A stretch of 64,000 nucleotides of DNA from Flavobacterium gyeonganense (GTDB lineage: Bacteria; Bacteroidota; Bacteroidia; Flavobacteriales; Flavobacteriaceae), in NCBI RefSeq assembly GCF_029625295.1, contig NZ_CP121112.1, forward strand, positions 4,402,001 through 4,466,000. The letters run 5' to 3'. Positions within the stretch are counted from its first letter, which is position 1; every line of letters starts with the position of its first letter. The position numbers were made by a program, and so were the translations under genes. Below are positions 28,984 through 39,501 of the stretch, one piece after another. The notes under the pieces were generated by a model. The model was given only the letters and a program-made list of their open reading frames with translations, did no database searches and was not told where the DNA came from.

Positions 28984-31269
28984 TTATTTAACTTCAAATT
29001 TACTGGTTAAACCTTCATTAGAATTCCAGCCTACCATAACATTAAATAATCCTGGCTCCACTAAAAATTTTCCATCATTGTCATAAAAACCAAGTTCTGA
29101 ATCCGTTAGTGTAAATTGAATGGTTTTTGTTTCTCCCTTTTTTAAAGTAACAAGTTCAAATCCTTTTAATTCCTTAATCGGTCTTACAATACTGGCAACA
29201 GGATCATTTAAGTACAACTGGACCACTTCTTTACCATCAAAATCACCAATATTAGTAACCTCTACAGAAATTTCTATTTTTTCTCCCTTTTGAAAAGAAG
29301 TTTTAGCCATCTTTAGGTTTTTATAAGCAAAAGAAGTATAGCTTAATCCATAACCAAATGGATATAAAGGTGTTTTTTCGACATCAGAATAATGCGACCA
29401 GAATACATTTTGATCTTTATCTGTTGGTCTTCCTGTATTGTATAAATTATAGTAGATAGGGCATTGTCCTACATTTCTTGGAAATGCCATTGGAAGTTTA
29501 CCACTCGGATTATAATCTCCGTATAAAACCTGAGCTATTGCGTTTCCGGATTGGGTTCCTAACTGCCAGGCTTCAACAATAGCAGGGATATTTTCAGCAG
29601 CCCATGGTAATGCCAGCGGACGACCATTATTTAAAACCAAAACCACATTAGGATTTACTTTGTAAATTTCTTCTAATAATTGCTGTTGGTTTCCAGGTAA
29701 ACCTATTTCGGTTCTACTGCGCCCTTCACCGCTTTGAAAACCAATTTCGCCCAGAACCATCACGACAACATCAGCATTTTTCGCTGCTTTTTTTGCTGCT
29801 TCAAATCCGGAAAAATCAGTGGTGTTGATTTTTACTTCGTCTAAAAAAGTCTGTTTGTTCAGAGCGACATCAGTTCCTTTTTCGAAAACCAAAGAATTGT
29901 TTTTGTATTGCTGCATGCCTTCAAGAACCGATATGGCGGTGTTGTCATCGGCTGCAATTCTCCAGCTTCCTAATGGACTGTTTTTATCGCTTGCCAAAGC
30001 GCCTATCAAAGCAATTTTTTGTCCGGATTTCTTTAACGGAAGTATATTTTTATCATTTTTCAACAAAACAATCGACTTTTTCGCCATGTCCAGTACGTCA
30101 TCATTATTGGCTTTACTGCCAATATCTGATTTCTCTCTGGCTTCATCACAATATCTGTATGGATTGTCAAATAAACCTAATTCAAATTTTACTCTCAGGA
30201 TTCTGCGTACAGCATCATTAATAACACTTTCTTTGACAGCACCTTTTTTTACTAACTGAACTAATTCTTTTACATAAATACTGGATTCCATGTCCATATC
30301 AGAACCTGCAATAACGGCTTTTTGAGCAGCATCGGCACCATTTGCAGCGTACCCGTGAGTAATCATTTCGGCTATGGATGCCCAGTCAGAAACTACAAAA
30401 CCTTTAAAACCCCAGGCTCCTTTTAAAATATCCCTTTGTAAAAAGATGTTTCCGGTTGCAGGAATGCCATTCAGTGTATTAAACGAATTCATAAAAGTTC
30501 CGATTCCTGCATCTACTGTAGCTTTAAAAGGAGGTAATACTGTATTGTATAGTTTAGAATTACTCATATCAACACTATTGTAATCGCGTCCGGCTTCTAC
30601 AAAACCATAACCTGCAAAATGTTTGGCACAAGCCACTATTGACGTATTTGAACCTAATTTTTCTCCCTGAAAACCATGAACTCTTGCTCTTGCAATTTTA
30701 CTTCCCAAATAAGGATCTTCACCGGCACCTTCCATTACACGTCCCCATCTCGCATCGTTTGAAATATCTACATTAGGTGCAAAAGTCCAGTTTAATCCTG
30801 ATGCGGAGGCTTCAAGAGCAGCAACACGGGCCGAATTTTTAATAGCCTCTAAATCCCAGCTTGCGGCTTCTGCCAATGGAATAGGGCTAAGGGTTTTGTA
30901 ACCATGAATAACATCAAAACCAAAAATAAGCGGAATGCCAAGGCGGGTTTCTTCAACGGCTATTTTTTGTACGGCTCTGACTTCCTTAACTCCGCGAACG
31001 GTCAGCATAGAACCAACCAGGCCTTTCTTTAAATTATTGTATTTTTCTTCATTAGAACCTGATTCCGGTTTTGGTCCGGTAACATCCCATGAACCATTGT
31101 ATTGATTCATTTGTCCTATCTTTTCTTCTAAAGTCATTTCTTTCATCAAAAGTGAAATCCGGTCTTCAATAGGTTTGTTGACATCCAGGTGTTTTTTGGT
31201 TTGGGCGTATCCGTTTCCAAAAAAAATAAGCAGTAAAAAGGAATATCTTTTAATTTGTTTTTTCATCAT
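28984..31269 (-). CDS. bglX: GH3 family beta-glucosidase (BglX-like), secreted
   Basis: A retaining exo-hydrolase removing terminal beta-linked glucose (or xylose) from oligosaccharides. The ATG at 31269 was preferred over an upstream in-frame start at 31308 because it gives a compact signal peptide (MMKKQIKRYSFLLLIFFGNGYAQ). The (beta/alpha)8 domain contains GFDVIHGYKT, KHFAGYG and the nucleophile Asp295 in GFVVSDWAS; the second alpha/beta sandwich contains VLGEIGFQSGEGRSRTEIGLPGNQ with the acid/base region; a C-terminal fibronectin type III-like domain follows (PFGYGLSYTSFAY onward). Length of 761 residues matches BglX. It should finish in the periplasm the products of surface GH10/GH16 cleavage. 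A copy of the HTCS1 operator motif lies 150 bases upstream. Confidence 0.93.
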   Translation of the reverse strand: MMKKQIKRYSFLLLIFFGNGYAQTKKHLDVNKPIEDRISLLMKEMTLEEKIGQMNQYNGSWDVTGPKPESGSNEEKYNNLKKGLVGSMLTVRGVKEVRAVQKIAVEETRLGIPLIFGFDVIHGYKTLSPIPLAEAASWDLEAIKNSARVAALEASASGLNWTFAPNVDISNDARWGRVMEGAGEDPYLGSKIARARVHGFQGEKLGSNTSIVACAKHFAGYGFVEAGRDYNSVDMSNSKLYNTVLPPFKATVDAGIGTFMNSFNTLNGIPATGNIFLQRDILKGAWGFKGFVVSDWASIAEMITHGYAANGADAAQKAVIAGSDMDMESSIYVKELVQLVKKGAVKESVINDAVRRILRVKFELGLFDNPYRYCDEAREKSDIGSKANNDDVLDMAKKSIVLLKNDKNILPLKKSGQKIALIGALASDKNSPLGSWRIAADDNTAISVLEGMQQYKNNSLVFEKGTDVALNKQTFLDEVKINTTDFSGFEAAKKAAKNADVVVMVLGEIGFQSGEGRSRTEIGLPGNQQQLLEEIYKVNPNVVLVLNNGRPLALPWAAENIPAIVEAWQLGTQSGNAIAQVLYGDYNPSGKLPMAFPRNVGQCPIYYNLYNTGRPTDKDQNVFWSHYSDVEKTPLYPFGYGLSYTSFAYKNLKMAKTSFQKGEKIEISVEVTNIGDFDGKEVVQLYLNDPVASIVRPIKELKGFELVTLKKGETKTIQFTLTDSELGFYDNDGKFLVEPGLFNVMVGWNSNEGLTSKFEVK

Positions 31270-31419
31270 CGTTTTTAGTTTATAGAAAGTTTGTAAAATT
31301 ATGTACAATCAGGAATATTATCTTTTGATAAGAATTATTTTGAATTGAAATAGTCACTCAAATCAATATTATTTAAGCCCGTAAATGTACTTTTACAGTA
31401 GTAATCATGATGAAAAATT

Positions 31420-31445
31420 TGAAGCATTATGTAAGACAAATGATG
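31420..31445 (-). promoter_or_regulatory. Putative HTCS1 operator upstream of GH3
   Basis: Plus-strand TGAAGCA, ten bases, CAAATGATG, identical in both blocks and spacing to 24338-24363 upstream of SusC. A weaker -7-like box (TACATTTA, minus strand, 31382-31389) lies closer to the gene. Co-regulation of GH3 with the SusC operon is inferred. Confidence 0.6.
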
Positions 31446-31835
31446 TATTTACGAGATATCAATGTGAGTAAATAACAAGATCATTATAAAATATACTGAA
31501 TAAATAATTTGTATTTTGGTAAGGTTCTTCGTTTTTAAAATTTAATTTTAAGAGAATAGATTTTTTTGATTTTGAAATACTTGTATTTGTAAAAATTATT
31601 TTCATTTCAATATCGATAAATTTATCTTATTGAAAACAGTTTGTATATTTTGATTTTAAAGCAAAATTTTATTTTTTGCATGTAACAAGTCAGTTTCTTG
31701 TGAGTTTTGTACTTAAAAGCTCTTATTTGTGTTTTTGCTTTTTTTCTTTGGCTAAAAAATTTTTCAATCTACTTTATCTGAATGTTTTTAGAAAAATGCA
31801 TTACTTTAGTGTTTCAAATATTTTTTATATTGATA

Positions 31836-31894
31836 TGCCCCTCTTAATTTCATGTAATGCCCCTCATGGTCTTACATAGTGTTATCTAAATTTG
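31836..31894 (+). promoter_or_regulatory. Putative HTCS2 operator and promoter of LacZ-type GH2
   Basis: Two boxes TGCCCCT at 31836-31842 and 31858-31864 (22-base period), the second preceded by TGTAAT, then TAAATTTG at 31887-31894, a match to the Bacteroidota -7 box. The same arrangement occurs at 46224-46282 upstream of SusC of PUL 2. The leader to the ATG would be about 135 bases. Confidence 0.6.
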
Positions 31895-32037
31895 TGAGGT
31901 TCCTTTTTATTTCTAATTGACTATATATGATAAATCAGGAAAAAAAATTTCTGAAAGCCTGCTGAAGTGATCTGATGAGGATTGTTTTGAAATAAAATTC
32001 AGAGTATAAATTTTTAATTCCCTTTTAAAATTATTAA

Positions 32038-35000
32038 ATGAAAAAAATTGTATTAGCATTTGCCTTGTTTTTAAGTTTACAAAATTATGCCCAGAATAAT
32101 GAATGGGAAAGTCCTCAGATAGTTGATAGGGGGAAAGAAGCGGGCAGAAGTTCCTTTCTTTTATTCAGCAATGAAACCGAATTTAAAAATAACAATCCTC
32201 AAAAATCCCAATTATACCAGAGTCTGAATGGAAGCTGGAAATTCAATATTGTCAAAAATCCGTCTCAAAGACCAACAGATTTCTTCACCACTACATTGAA
32301 TGATTCTGGCTGGAATACTATTGCTGTGCCTTCCAATTGGGAGCTGCAGGGTTATGATATTCCTATTTATACCAATCTAGTTTATCCTTTTCCTAAAAAC
32401 CCGCCTTTTATTGGTGGCGATTATAATCCGGTCGCTACTTACAGACGTACCTTTAAAGTATCGGATTCGTGGAAAGACAAAGAAATTATACTTCATTTTG
32501 GATCCATTACCGGTTATGCCAAAGTATTCCTGAACGGAAAAGAGGTAGGAATGACCAAAGCTTCTAAAACGCCAGCAGAATTTAATGTTACTTCTTTTTT
32601 GAATAAAGGAGAAAACTTAATTGCTGTTCAGGTTTTTCGCTGGCATGACGGAAGTTATTTAGAAGATCAGGATTTCTGGAGATTAAGCGGTATAGAACGT
32701 GATGTGTATTTACAGGCAATGCCAAAGACTACTGTTTGGGATTATTTCGTAAAAAGTGTTTTAGACAATCAATACAAAAACGGAATTTTCAATCTGGATG
32801 TGACTCTAAAATATTTCGAAAAAAATAGTATTAAAAATCCATCTGTAAAAGTAGAATTGTTTGATAAAGATGGAAAAACAGTTTATTCTGAAAGCAAAAA
32901 AGTAAACACAAAAGAAGAAAAAATAAGCTTTGGAGGTACGATTGATAATGTAAAACAATGGAATGCTGAAACACCAAATTTATATAAATACACTATTACA
33001 TTGTTAGATAATAAAGGAAAAACCCTTGAAATTATTTCTAAAAGAACAGGTTTTAGAAAAGTAGAAATCAAAAATGCTCAATTGTTGGTCAACGGAAAAG
33101 CGGTTTTGGTGAAAGGTGTCAATATTCACGAACATGATGATGTAAATGGACACGTTCCAAACACAGAACTGATGTTGAAAGACCTTAAGTTAATGAAAGA
33201 ATTCAATATCAATGCAATTCGAATGAGTCATTATCCACATGACACAAAATTTTATGATTTATGTGATGAGTACGGTTTTTATGTGGTGGACGAAGCCAAT
33301 ATTGAAACACACGGAATGGGAGCTGAATTACAAGGAGGATTCGATCAGAAAAAACATCCTGCTTATTTGCCGGAATGGGCGCCTGCACATCTCGATCGCA
33401 TTAAAAGAATGTTTGCATTTGATAAAAATCATCCTTCAATCATCATTTGGTCTTTAGGAAATGAGTGCGGAAACGGTCCTGTTTTTTATGATGCTTATGA
33501 TTGGCTGAAACAAGTAGATTCAACACGTCCAGTACAGTTTGAACAGGCCGGAGAAAACAGAAATACAGACATTGTATGTCCGATGTATCCGGGAATTAAG
33601 AGCATGAAGGATTATGCCGGATCAGATAAAAAACGTCCTTATATTATGTGTGAATATTCACATGCTATGGGTAACAGTAATGGTAATTTTCAGGAATACT
33701 GGGATATTATTCATGGAAGCAAACACATGCAGGGAGGCTTTATATGGGACTGGGTTGATCAGGGTATCAAAACTAAAAACGCAGAAGGAAAAACCTTCTG
33801 GGCTTATGGAGGAGATTTAGGAGGGGAAAAAATGCATAACGACGAAAATTTTTGTGCTAATGGCTTAATTGCAGCCAACAGAACCCCGCATCCCGGTTTA
33901 TTTGAAGTTAAAAAAGTCTATCAGGACATTCAATTTCAGCTTAAGGATGAAAACAATCTGTTGGTTAAGAATTACTTTAATTTTACGAATCTAAATAATT
34001 ATACCTTTAAATGGGAGTTGATAAAAAACGGATTAAAAGTAAAAGAAAGTGAGTTTGATCTGGATGTAAATCCGGAAGAAACAAAGGAATTTAAGATAAA
34101 TTATGGTAATCTTGACGACAATTCTGAATATTTTTTAAATGTCTTTGCATTTTCAAAATACGATGCGCCCTTGGTTGCGAAAGGTCATGAATTTGCAAGG
34201 GCACAATTTGCGTTAGGAAATGGTTCTTATTTTAAAAATAACAACATTACAAAAAATACATCAAAACTAAAGCATGCTGTTAAAGGAAATGTACTTTATT
34301 TTGAAACGGAGAATATTGCAGGGGAATTTGACCTGAAAAAAGGGGAGATCCTGAAATACAACCTGAAAAATGCAGATAATGTTATTTTTACTAATTTCCC
34401 AACACCTTTTTTTGGCGTGCTCCAACAGATAATGATTTTGGGAACAAAATGCAGCAAAAATTAGTAATCTGGAAAGAAGCATCCCAAAATCCAACGGTTG
34501 TAGGTGTGCAGCTGGATAAAAATACTTCAGAAGGTTTACCTATAAAGGTTACCTACAAGTTAGCCGGAGCCGATGTTCCTTACACTGTAAATTATCTGAT
34601 TCAGAACGATGGGGCGATAAAAGTCGCTGCAGCTATTGATATGGCTGGGAAAAATCTTCCTGAATTACCTCGTTTCGGAATGCGTTCAAAATTAAACGGC
34701 TCTTATAATAATCTGACTTATTACGGAAGAGGACCATGGGAAAATTACTCAGATAGAAATTCAGCTTCGTTTATTGGCGAATATTCAGATAAGGTAATCA
34801 ATCAGTACACTAGAAATTATATCCGCCCTCAGGAAGGTGGTTATAAAACGGATGTTCGCTGGCTGACTTTAAAAAATGATAAAGGGCAGGGAATAAAAAT
34901 CGAAGGATTACAGACTCTTGGATTTAGTGCACTGAATATTTCAACAGAAGATTTAGATCCGGGAAAAACCAAAGCACAGCGACATCCATCTGATCTGGAT

Positions 35001-35150
35001 TTAGATTCTAAAGAAGCAGTTTACCTGCATCTGGACTACAAACAAAGAGGTTTGGGCGGTGATGACAGCTGGGGACGTTTGCCTCACGATCCCTATCGTT
35101 TATTGGACAAACAATATACTTATTCTTATATCATTTCATTGATTAAATAA
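32038..35150 (+). pseudogene. GH2 beta-galactosidase (LacZ-type), secreted; frameshift before the C-terminal domain
   Basis: LacZ-like retaining beta-galactosidase of about 1037 residues after repair. Signal peptide MKKIVLAFALFLSLQNYAQ; sugar-binding jelly roll (FWRLSGIERDVYL region); immunoglobulin-like linker; TIM barrel with acid/base Glu476 in SLGNECGNG and nucleophile Glu539 in MCEYSHAMGNS; then the Bgal small-chain domain. The frame ends at 34464 shortly after PTPFFGVLQQ. The other frame reads WRAPTDNDFGNKMQQKL, the conserved start of the small-chain domain, and runs to 35150 (ending YTYSYIISLIK). One extra T in the T7 run at 34407-34413 restores it. The first 808 residues hold the whole catalytic barrel, but LacZ enzymes need the C-terminal domain. 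It is the first gene of PUL 2 and carries the shared operator in front. Confidence 0.9.
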
Positions 35151-35171
35151 TTTGACATTTTGTTTATATAA

Positions 35172-35205
35172 CAGAAAGCCTATGAGTTATTCATAGGTTT
35201 TTCTG
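35172..35205 (+). terminator. Terminator after the LacZ-type GH2 gene
   Basis: CAGAAAGCCTATGA pairs with TCATAGGTTTTTCTG around loop GTTAT, a long stem with T-rich right arm. It lies 22 bases after the GH2 stop and 39 bases before the HTCS2 start. Confidence 0.75.
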
Positions 35206-35243
35206 ATTTAAGAATATTTTTCAGTCTCATAACTTTTACTATT

Positions 35244-38200
35244 TTGAGAAATAAATTACTTTTATTTTTATTGTTTTTTGTATGCTTTTCGGCACTACCA
35301 CAGTCGGAAAAAACAGCTATTCCAAAAAATGGACAGGAAAGATATGATATTCGTTATATTGGAATCCAAAATGGTCTTGCCAATAATGCGGTAACTTCTG
35401 TTTATAAAGATAAGCGGGGATTAATGTGGTTTGGAACTTATGATGGGATCAGCAGGTATGACGGATATAATTTTCTGAGTTTCAGAAATGAGCCTAATGA
35501 TGTCAATTCGTTAGTCAACAATAGAATTGTTACGATTTGCGGTACTCAGAATGAAGTTTGGATCGGTACAAAAAGAGGAATAAGTGTTTACGATTATTTA
35601 CGAAATAAGTTTATAACAAAGAATTATACGAATGCCAAAACTTCTAAAAATGAAGTGATTGATTTTGTAATCAATCAAATTCGGGATTTTAAATCAAAAC
35701 TGTATATCGCAACCGCGGGTAAGGGCTTGCTTTATTATGAAGGGAATGAAGAAAAAATCATTCAGATTCCGCTTTATGTAAAAGGTAAATTATTGTGGGA
35801 TTATCATGTTCAGGAAATTGATTTTGATAAATCCGGTAAACTCTGGGGCTCTGTTGCAGGTATCGGACTTGTTTCAATGGATGCATCAGCACAAAAACTT
35901 TCCGTAGTTTTCCCTTTTGCGGTGGGCAGCGGCTGCATTTTATATGATAAATTTTCAAATATTTGGCTGGGAGCCGAAGATGGATTGTTGCGATACAACG
36001 TCGTAAACAGAACGCATCACCTTTATAAAAATCAGGAAGTACAATATCCTGTTTTAGATTTGATGTGCAGGCCAGATGAGAAAGAATTATGGATTGCTAC
36101 AAATGGCAACGGAGTTGTAAAATACAATTACAGCACAGATAATTTTTCTTTATTAAGTTCAGATCTAAACGAAGAAAAACTCAACAGTAATGCTATTTCC
36201 TCTTTGTTTTCAGACAATACAAACCGTGTCTGGATTGGTACTTTGCGAGGCGGAGTAAATACAATTGAAGAACGAAAAAGTCCTTTTACGACCATTTCAA
36301 GAAATGAGAAAATAAAAAATACGCTGCCCAGTGATTTTATCCTTTCATTATCAGAACAGGACAATGAAAATCTCTGGATAGGAACAGACGGGGCCGGTGT
36401 AAGTTTATGGAACAGAAAGAATAATACGTTTACTAATTATTCCTATGATGCAAAGAATCCAAATTCATTATCTAACAATTTTGTTTCAGCTATTGTTAAA
36501 GATACAAAAGGAACCTGGTTTGGAACTTATGGAGGAGGCGTTTGCTTATTTAATCCTCACACCCGAAGTTTTAAAAAATACAAACTTTATAATCCTAAAC
36601 TCAACGGACATCAAAAGAATATCTGGGTGCTTTTTCGAAGTAAAAACAACACTTTATGGGCCGCTTCTCCCGATGAAGAAGGATTGTATCGTTATAATGA
36701 AAAAACTGATCTTTTTGATTTTGTAGATGCCGGAATCAGGGGAATTATTTCTATGTCAGAAGATAAAAACGGTAATCTTTGGATTGGAAATTTTTCGAAA
36801 TTGTACCAGCTCAATCTCAAAACAATGAAGAGTAGAGAACTTGAGGTAAAATATCCGGTCCGTTCAATTGTTTCACATTCTGATACCAAAATGCTTGTGG
36901 GTACAGAAGGAGGAGGTTTGATGCTTTTTAATCCGAAGACATTTAATAGCAGCTTTTTGACTCAAAAAAATAAACTTCCTAATAATTCGGTTTTGAATAT
37001 TGTTCAGGATAACGATCGAACTTATTGGTGCAGTACCTATAACGGGATATTTGTGTACGATGCAGCTAACGGAAAAATAACGAGTTATCATGATGCAGAC
37101 GGACTTCAGAGCAATCAGTTTAATTATAATGCAGCATTAAAACTTTCTACAGGCGAAATTGTATTTGGCGGAATTAAAGGCTTCAATATTATCGATACCA
37201 AAATAACGAATCAATTTCATGATTTCCCTAAACTGATTATCACTTCGATAAAAGTAAACAATAAGGCTTATGATCAGTCGGGTTTGTCTGTTTTCGGAAT
37301 TGATAAATTAGAATTGCCTTACGACGAATCGATGCTGAACATTGAATTTGCAGCATTAGAATACAGTCTGCCTGAAAAAATATCTTATGCTTATTTTTTA
37401 GAAGGCTGGGATTCGCAATGGCATTATGTTGACAATATTCGCAATGCAAACTATTCCAGAATTACAGAAGGCGATTATGTCCTCAAAATTAAATCTACAA
37501 ATGCAGAGGGAATCTGGAATACAAAATCCATTTCATTGCCCATCACCATTTTACCCCCATGGTACAGAAGTGGCTTTGCTTATTTTTTCTATTTTCTCCT
37601 TATCGGATTCATTATTTATGTTGTAGATAAATACCAGCGGCAACAGGAAAAACTAAAATATGAGGTAAGGCTTTCTCAGGATTTAGCGAAGCAGGAAAAA
37701 GAACTGAATGAAAAGAAATTAACGTTCTTTACCAACATTTCACATGAGTTCAGGTCGCCTTTGACCATGATAATTAATCCGCTAAAGGAAATCATTTACG
37801 GAACAGACCAGCAGATAGATCCGGCAGCGATAGAAATGGTGTACAGTAATTCGAGAAGGTTACTGAGTCTGGTTGACCAGCTGCTTCTTTTTCGAAAAAC
37901 TGAAACCGAAACAGGGAAACTTAAAATTGGCCAGATTGATATTGTAGAACTATGCAAAGAGGTTTTTAGCTGTTTTGTTCAGCATGCCAAAACAAAAAAA
38001 ATAGATTACAGTTTTAGCATTTCCGAAGAAAAAGTAATGGTTTACGTGGATCGGGAAAAGATTGAAATGGCGATTTTCAATTTGATTTCGAATGCATTAA
38101 AATTTACTGAAAAAGAAAACGGAATAGTTACTGTCAGTTTAAGATGTTCAGAAAATGAAATAGTTATCAGTGTCATCGATAATGGTGAAGGAGTTCCGGA

Positions 38201-39335
38201 TGCGGATAAAGACAAAATTTTTAATCTGTTTTATCAGTCCAGTCAAAATATCAGGAATAACCGAAAAGGCTTCGGCATTGGTTTGTATCTGGTTAAACAG
38301 TTTATTACACAACATCACGGAAAAGTTAGCTGTCGTGATAATGAAAAAGGAGGATCTGTTTTTGAAATTAAATTATTACTCGGAAAAGAGCATTTTGGGA
38401 ATATCGAAATCCGTGAAGATTTGAGCGACAGAACCTTGTTTTTAGAAGAAGCTTTAGAAGATACGGTACAGAAAAATGTATTGCAAACTATCGAAGAACC
38501 TGAAAATGTTCAGGATTTGATTAAAGATGCGAAAAGCATTTTGGTGGTAGATGATAATGTTCAGATCAGGAATTATTTAAAGAGGATATTGATGCTAAAA
38601 TATCATGTTACGATAGCTGAAAATGCAGAAGCAGCTTTGGCTATAATTAAAAAAGTAATGCCCGACCTGATTATTTCTGATGTGGTAATGGGTGAAATGA
38701 ACGGAGTTACGTTTTGCAAACACATTAAATCTGATGACGAGCTAAAGCATATTCCGGTTATACTGCTCACTGGAGGAACTTCTGAAGATATAAAGCTGAA
38801 AGGCGCCGAAGTAGGAGCAGATGATTATATTACAAAACCATTTGATAATGACTATTTATTAGCCCGAATCAGCGGAATATTAGCGAGACGTGAAAGCGAG
38901 CAGCATTATATGCTGAATTCAGTAACTAAAAAATCGGAAAGTTTAAAGCTATCTGATGAGGATAAAAAACTGATTGACAGAATTGTAGAAATCATAGATG
39001 CGAATTTAGATGTGGAGAATTTTAATGTAAATGATTTATCAGAACATTTAGGTATGAGTTATTCTTTGGTTTATAAAAAAATCAAAAAGATTACAGGAAA
39101 ATCAGTTTCAGAATTTACCCGAAATGTCCGATTGCGAAAAGTAGCAACCTTATTAATTACTACCGATTTACAGATCAGTGAAGCGGCTGCAATTGCAGGT
39201 TTTGGCGATATTAAATATTTCAGGAAGCACTTTCAGCAATTTTACAATTTAAATCCTTCAGAATTTAAGAAGAAGTATCAAAATGTAAAGGATAACAAAT
39301 ACATTCTGAATGAAAGTTTCTGGAAATCAACTTGA
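35244..39335 (+). CDS. Hybrid two-component system regulator HTCS2 (PUL 2)
   Basis: A 1363-residue periplasmic-sensor phosphorelay. The start is a TTG: no ATG exists upstream in frame, and from this codon a good signal peptide follows (RNKLLLFLLFFVCFSALPQS). Order: regulator-propeller repeats to about residue 680 (GLMWFGTYDGISRYDGYNF and others), Y_Y_Y domain (YFLEGWDSQWHYVDN), membrane segment about 775-795, HisKA with His834 (NISHEFRSPL), HATPase (DNGEGVPD, GFGIGLYLV), receiver with Asp1146 (LIISDVVMGEMNG) and TKPF, and an AraC-type helix-turn-helix (MSYSLVYKKIKKITG, GFGDIKYFRKHFQ). It should sense the glycan of PUL 2; the paired operator motif upstream of GH2 and of SusC2 marks its probable targets. 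Confidence 0.95.
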   Translation: MRNKLLLFLLFFVCFSALPQSEKTAIPKNGQERYDIRYIGIQNGLANNAVTSVYKDKRGLMWFGTYDGISRYDGYNFLSFRNEPNDVNSLVNNRIVTICGTQNEVWIGTKRGISVYDYLRNKFITKNYTNAKTSKNEVIDFVINQIRDFKSKLYIATAGKGLLYYEGNEEKIIQIPLYVKGKLLWDYHVQEIDFDKSGKLWGSVAGIGLVSMDASAQKLSVVFPFAVGSGCILYDKFSNIWLGAEDGLLRYNVVNRTHHLYKNQEVQYPVLDLMCRPDEKELWIATNGNGVVKYNYSTDNFSLLSSDLNEEKLNSNAISSLFSDNTNRVWIGTLRGGVNTIEERKSPFTTISRNEKIKNTLPSDFILSLSEQDNENLWIGTDGAGVSLWNRKNNTFTNYSYDAKNPNSLSNNFVSAIVKDTKGTWFGTYGGGVCLFNPHTRSFKKYKLYNPKLNGHQKNIWVLFRSKNNTLWAASPDEEGLYRYNEKTDLFDFVDAGIRGIISMSEDKNGNLWIGNFSKLYQLNLKTMKSRELEVKYPVRSIVSHSDTKMLVGTEGGGLMLFNPKTFNSSFLTQKNKLPNNSVLNIVQDNDRTYWCSTYNGIFVYDAANGKITSYHDADGLQSNQFNYNAALKLSTGEIVFGGIKGFNIIDTKITNQFHDFPKLIITSIKVNNKAYDQSGLSVFGIDKLELPYDESMLNIEFAALEYSLPEKISYAYFLEGWDSQWHYVDNIRNANYSRITEGDYVLKIKSTNAEGIWNTKSISLPITILPPWYRSGFAYFFYFLLIGFIIYVVDKYQRQQEKLKYEVRLSQDLAKQEKELNEKKLTFFTNISHEFRSPLTMIINPLKEIIYGTDQQIDPAAIEMVYSNSRRLLSLVDQLLLFRKTETETGKLKIGQIDIVELCKEVFSCFVQHAKTKKIDYSFSISEEKVMVYVDREKIEMAIFNLISNALKFTEKENGIVTVSLRCSENEIVISVIDNGEGVPDADKDKIFNLFYQSSQNIRNNRKGFGIGLYLVKQFITQHHGKVSCRDNEKGGSVFEIKLLLGKEHFGNIEIREDLSDRTLFLEEALEDTVQKNVLQTIEEPENVQDLIKDAKSILVVDDNVQIRNYLKRILMLKYHVTIAENAEAALAIIKKVMPDLIISDVVMGEMNGVTFCKHIKSDDELKHIPVILLTGGTSEDIKLKGAEVGADDYITKPFDNDYLLARISGILARRESEQHYMLNSVTKKSESLKLSDEDKKLIDRIVEIIDANLDVENFNVNDLSEHLGMSYSLVYKKIKKITGKSVSEFTRNVRLRKVATLLITTDLQISEAAAIAGFGDIKYFRKHFQQFYNLNPSEFKKKYQNVKDNKYILNESFWKST

Positions 39336-39501
39336 TTATAATTTTAAATAAATGCAAATCAAAATATGGATGAAACTATTCGCTGATTCATAAAATGCAT
39401 ACATTGATAAATCATTTTTGTATGTAAAGAATAAAAAAGAAGTATATTTCAAAATACATAGAAAAACTTTACTAATAGATTTTAAACCAAAATTTTATAT
39501 A

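Larger units (their letters stand above)
31309..32037. other. Divergent regulatory region between GH3 (-) and LacZ-type GH2 (+), 729 bases
   Basis: Spacer between the two PULs. It carries the PUL 1 operator copy at 31420-31445 near the GH3 side and the PUL 2 operator copy at 31836-31864 near the GH2 side, so each gene has a different motif. A 67-codon open frame around 31676-31879 has no ATG, domain or conserved context and is not called. Confidence 0.7.

Noticed and set aside
31676..31879. 67-codon open frame in the GH3/GH2 divergent region
   Set aside because: No ATG start, low-complexity hydrophobic sequence, and it overlaps the PUL 2 operator. It is best seen as chance in AT-rich DNA.
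34449..35150. Independent 233-residue gene after the LacZ-type GH2
   Set aside because: It is the small-chain domain of the same beta-galactosidase; the motif before its ATG is in frame with it and belongs to the enzyme.
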